A stretch of 7,141 nucleotides of DNA, taken from positions 1-7,141 of the forward strand of contig RFNX01000235.1 in NCBI GenBank assembly GCA_009926905.1, in the 5' to 3' direction. Under the pieces are notes generated by a model, which saw nothing but the letters and a program-made list of their open reading frames with translations, did not search any database and was not told the origin of the DNA. Numbering within the stretch: the stretch's first letter is position 1; every line of letters starts with the position of its first letter. The position numbers and the translations under genes are program-made. Below are positions 5,654 to 7,141 of the stretch, piece after piece. The stretch comes from Flavobacteriales bacterium (GTDB lineage Bacteria; Bacteroidota; Bacteroidia; Flavobacteriales_D; Crocinitomicaceae).

Positions 5654-7141
5654 ATGCAAATCACTTTCCCTGATGGTGCCGTTCGCTCGTATGAACCGGG
5701 AACATCAGCACTACAAATTGCAGCAAGTATCTCTGAAGGTCTTGCAAGAAACGTTTTAGCAGCAAAAATTAACGACACTGTCAAAGACGCTAATTTACCG
5801 ATAACTGAAGATTGTAATTTACAACTACTAACTTGGAACGATGCGGAAGGCAAATCAACCATGTGGCATTCGTCTGCTCACTTGATGGCTGAAGCATTGG
5901 AGTTTCATTTCCCTGGTATTAAATTGGCAATCGGACCTCCTGTAACGAACGGTTTCTATTACGACATCGACTTTATGGAATATTCCATTACTGAAAAGGA
6001 TTTGGAAAAAGTAGAGGCGAAAATGAAAGAATTGGCAAAAGCAAAAAATCAATTCATACGTCAAGAAATTTCTAAAGCTGAAGCTATTGCTTATTTTGAA
6101 GAGAAGCAAGATCCATATAAATTGGAATTGTTGTCAGAATTAGAAGACGGAACAATTACATTCTACACGCAAGGAAATTTCACTGACTTGTGTCGTGGAC
6201 CACACATTCCTGATACAGGATTTATAAAAGCTGTTAAATTGACTTCAATTGCAGGTGCATACTGGCGTGGAGACGAAAAAAATAAACAATTAACGCGTAT
6301 TTACGGAATCACTTTCCCTAAGAATTCTGAATTAACAGAATATTTAGAAAAAGTCGAAGAAGCAAAACGTCGTGACCATAGAAAATTAGGTAAAGAATTA
6401 GAATTGTTTACTTTTTCTCAAAAGGTGGGACAAGGATTGCCAATGTGGTTACCGAAAGGTGCAGCTTTGAGAGAGCGTTTGGAGAATTTCTTAAAGAAAG
6501 CACAACGTAAAGCTGGTTACCAACAAGTAATCACTCCACATATTGGAAACAAAGAATTATATGTGACTTCTGGTCACTATGAGAAATATGGAGCAGATTC
6601 ATTTCAACCGATAAAAACGCCAGATCCAAACGAGGAGTTTTATTTGAAGCCGATGAACTGTCCTCATCACTGTGAGATTTTTAAATCGAAACCACGTTCT
6701 TATAAAGATTTACCAGCGCGTTTTGCAGAATTTGGAACTGTTTATCGCTACGAACAATCAGGAGAATTACATGGATTGACCCGTGTACGTGGGTTTACAC
6801 AAGATGATGCGCACATTTTCTGCACACAAGAACAAGTGAAGGATGAGTTCAAAAAAGTAATTGACATCGTGTTATACGTTTTGAAAACATTGGATTTCCA
6901 AAATTTCAAAGCTCAAATTTCTTTGCGTGACAAAACAAATCGTGCGAAATATATCGGAGCAGAAGAAAATTGGGTAAAAGCTGAGAATGCAATCATTGAA
7001 GCTGCAGCAGAGAAGAATCTGCCAACAGTTGTGGCGTTCGGTGAAGCTGCATTCTATGGTCCAAAATTGGATTTCATGGTGCAAGATGCTTTAGGTAGAG
7101 AATGGCAGTTAGGAACAATTCAAGTAGACTACAATTTACCG
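5654..7141 (+). CDS. thrS: Threonyl-tRNA synthetase (3' end cut by window)
   Basis: It charges tRNA-Thr with threonine in the cytoplasm. The frame is open from ATG 5654 to the window end: 496 codons of an expected 640 or so. Residues 1-61 are the TGS domain (MQITFPDGAVRSYEPGTSAL). The editing domain follows, with HSSAH at 72-76 (the HxxxH motif) and CRGPH at 180-184, so Ser-tRNA proofreading looks intact. The class II catalytic core starts around 245. It has MNCPHH with zinc ligand Cys336, the motif 2 region FGTVYRYEQSGELHGLTRVR (ending GFTQDDAHIF) with zinc ligand His387, and LGTIQVDYNLP at the cut end. The third zinc His, motif 3 and the anticodon-binding domain lie beyond the window. The start is fixed by the TGS domain beginning at residue 2. 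No Shine-Dalgarno site is visible. The gene follows the regulator by 48 bases and probably has its own promoter. Confidence 0.97.
   Translation, partial: MQITFPDGAVRSYEPGTSALQIAASISEGLARNVLAAKINDTVKDANLPITEDCNLQLLTWNDAEGKSTMWHSSAHLMAEALEFHFPGIKLAIGPPVTNGFYYDIDFMEYSITEKDLEKVEAKMKELAKAKNQFIRQEISKAEAIAYFEEKQDPYKLELLSELEDGTITFYTQGNFTDLCRGPHIPDTGFIKAVKLTSIAGAYWRGDEKNKQLTRIYGITFPKNSELTEYLEKVEEAKRRDHRKLGKELELFTFSQKVGQGLPMWLPKGAALRERLENFLKKAQRKAGYQQVITPHIGNKELYVTSGHYEKYGADSFQPIKTPDPNEEFYLKPMNCPHHCEIFKSKPRSYKDLPARFAEFGTVYRYEQSGELHGLTRVRGFTQDDAHIFCTQEQVKDEFKKVIDIVLYVLKTLDFQNFKAQISLRDKTNRAKYIGAEENWVKAENAIIEAAAEKNLPTVVAFGEAAFYGPKLDFMVQDALGREWQLGTIQVDYNLP

Noticed and set aside
5638..6109. Two minus-strand open frames opposite the start of thrS
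   Set aside because: They are antisense to a clear thrS reading frame that continues to the window end.
6872..7084. A 70-codon minus-strand open frame
   Set aside because: It lies opposite the conserved thrS catalytic core and has no independent support.

Overview
The window looks like AT-rich chromosomal DNA from a member of the Bacteroidota, most likely order Flavobacteriales. Signs of this are an outer-membrane beta-barrel of the type common in that phylum, a secreted WG-repeat protein, a TonB-like protein with the Bacteroidota-style C-terminal domain, TAnnTTTG-type promoter boxes, the lack of clear Shine-Dalgarno sites, and a degenerate intergenic repeat built on GTCATTTCGAC. The taxon is inferred from these features and has not been tested by a search.

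All genes read on the + strand. Positions 1-4532 hold four tightly packed genes: an outer-membrane beta-barrel protein whose start codon begins one base before the window, ammonia-dependent NAD synthetase (nadE, probable TTG start), a 698-residue exported protein with helical repeats followed by about eleven WG-type repeats, and a single-pass membrane protein with a TonB-like C-terminal domain. The gaps are 10, 24 and 8 bases, so one transcript is plausible. nadE is cytoplasmic housekeeping, while the other three act in or across the envelope.

Positions 4533-4792 are non-coding. They hold a small cluster of inverted and direct repeats, including a perfect 10-bp stem-loop, then a possible operator and a promoter. 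Positions 4793-5605 encode an HTH regulator with a LexA/CI-like S24 domain whose Ser-Lys dyad and Ala-Gly cleavage site both appear intact. After a 48-base gap with its own promoter-like box comes threonyl-tRNA synthetase (thrS), which is cut by the window end after 496 codons.

I see no CRISPR array, tRNA, rRNA, insertion sequence or recognisable defence system. The parts that most merit a second look are the secreted two-array repeat protein paired with an orphan TonB-like protein, the potentially self-cleaving regulator, and the intergenic repeat cluster.
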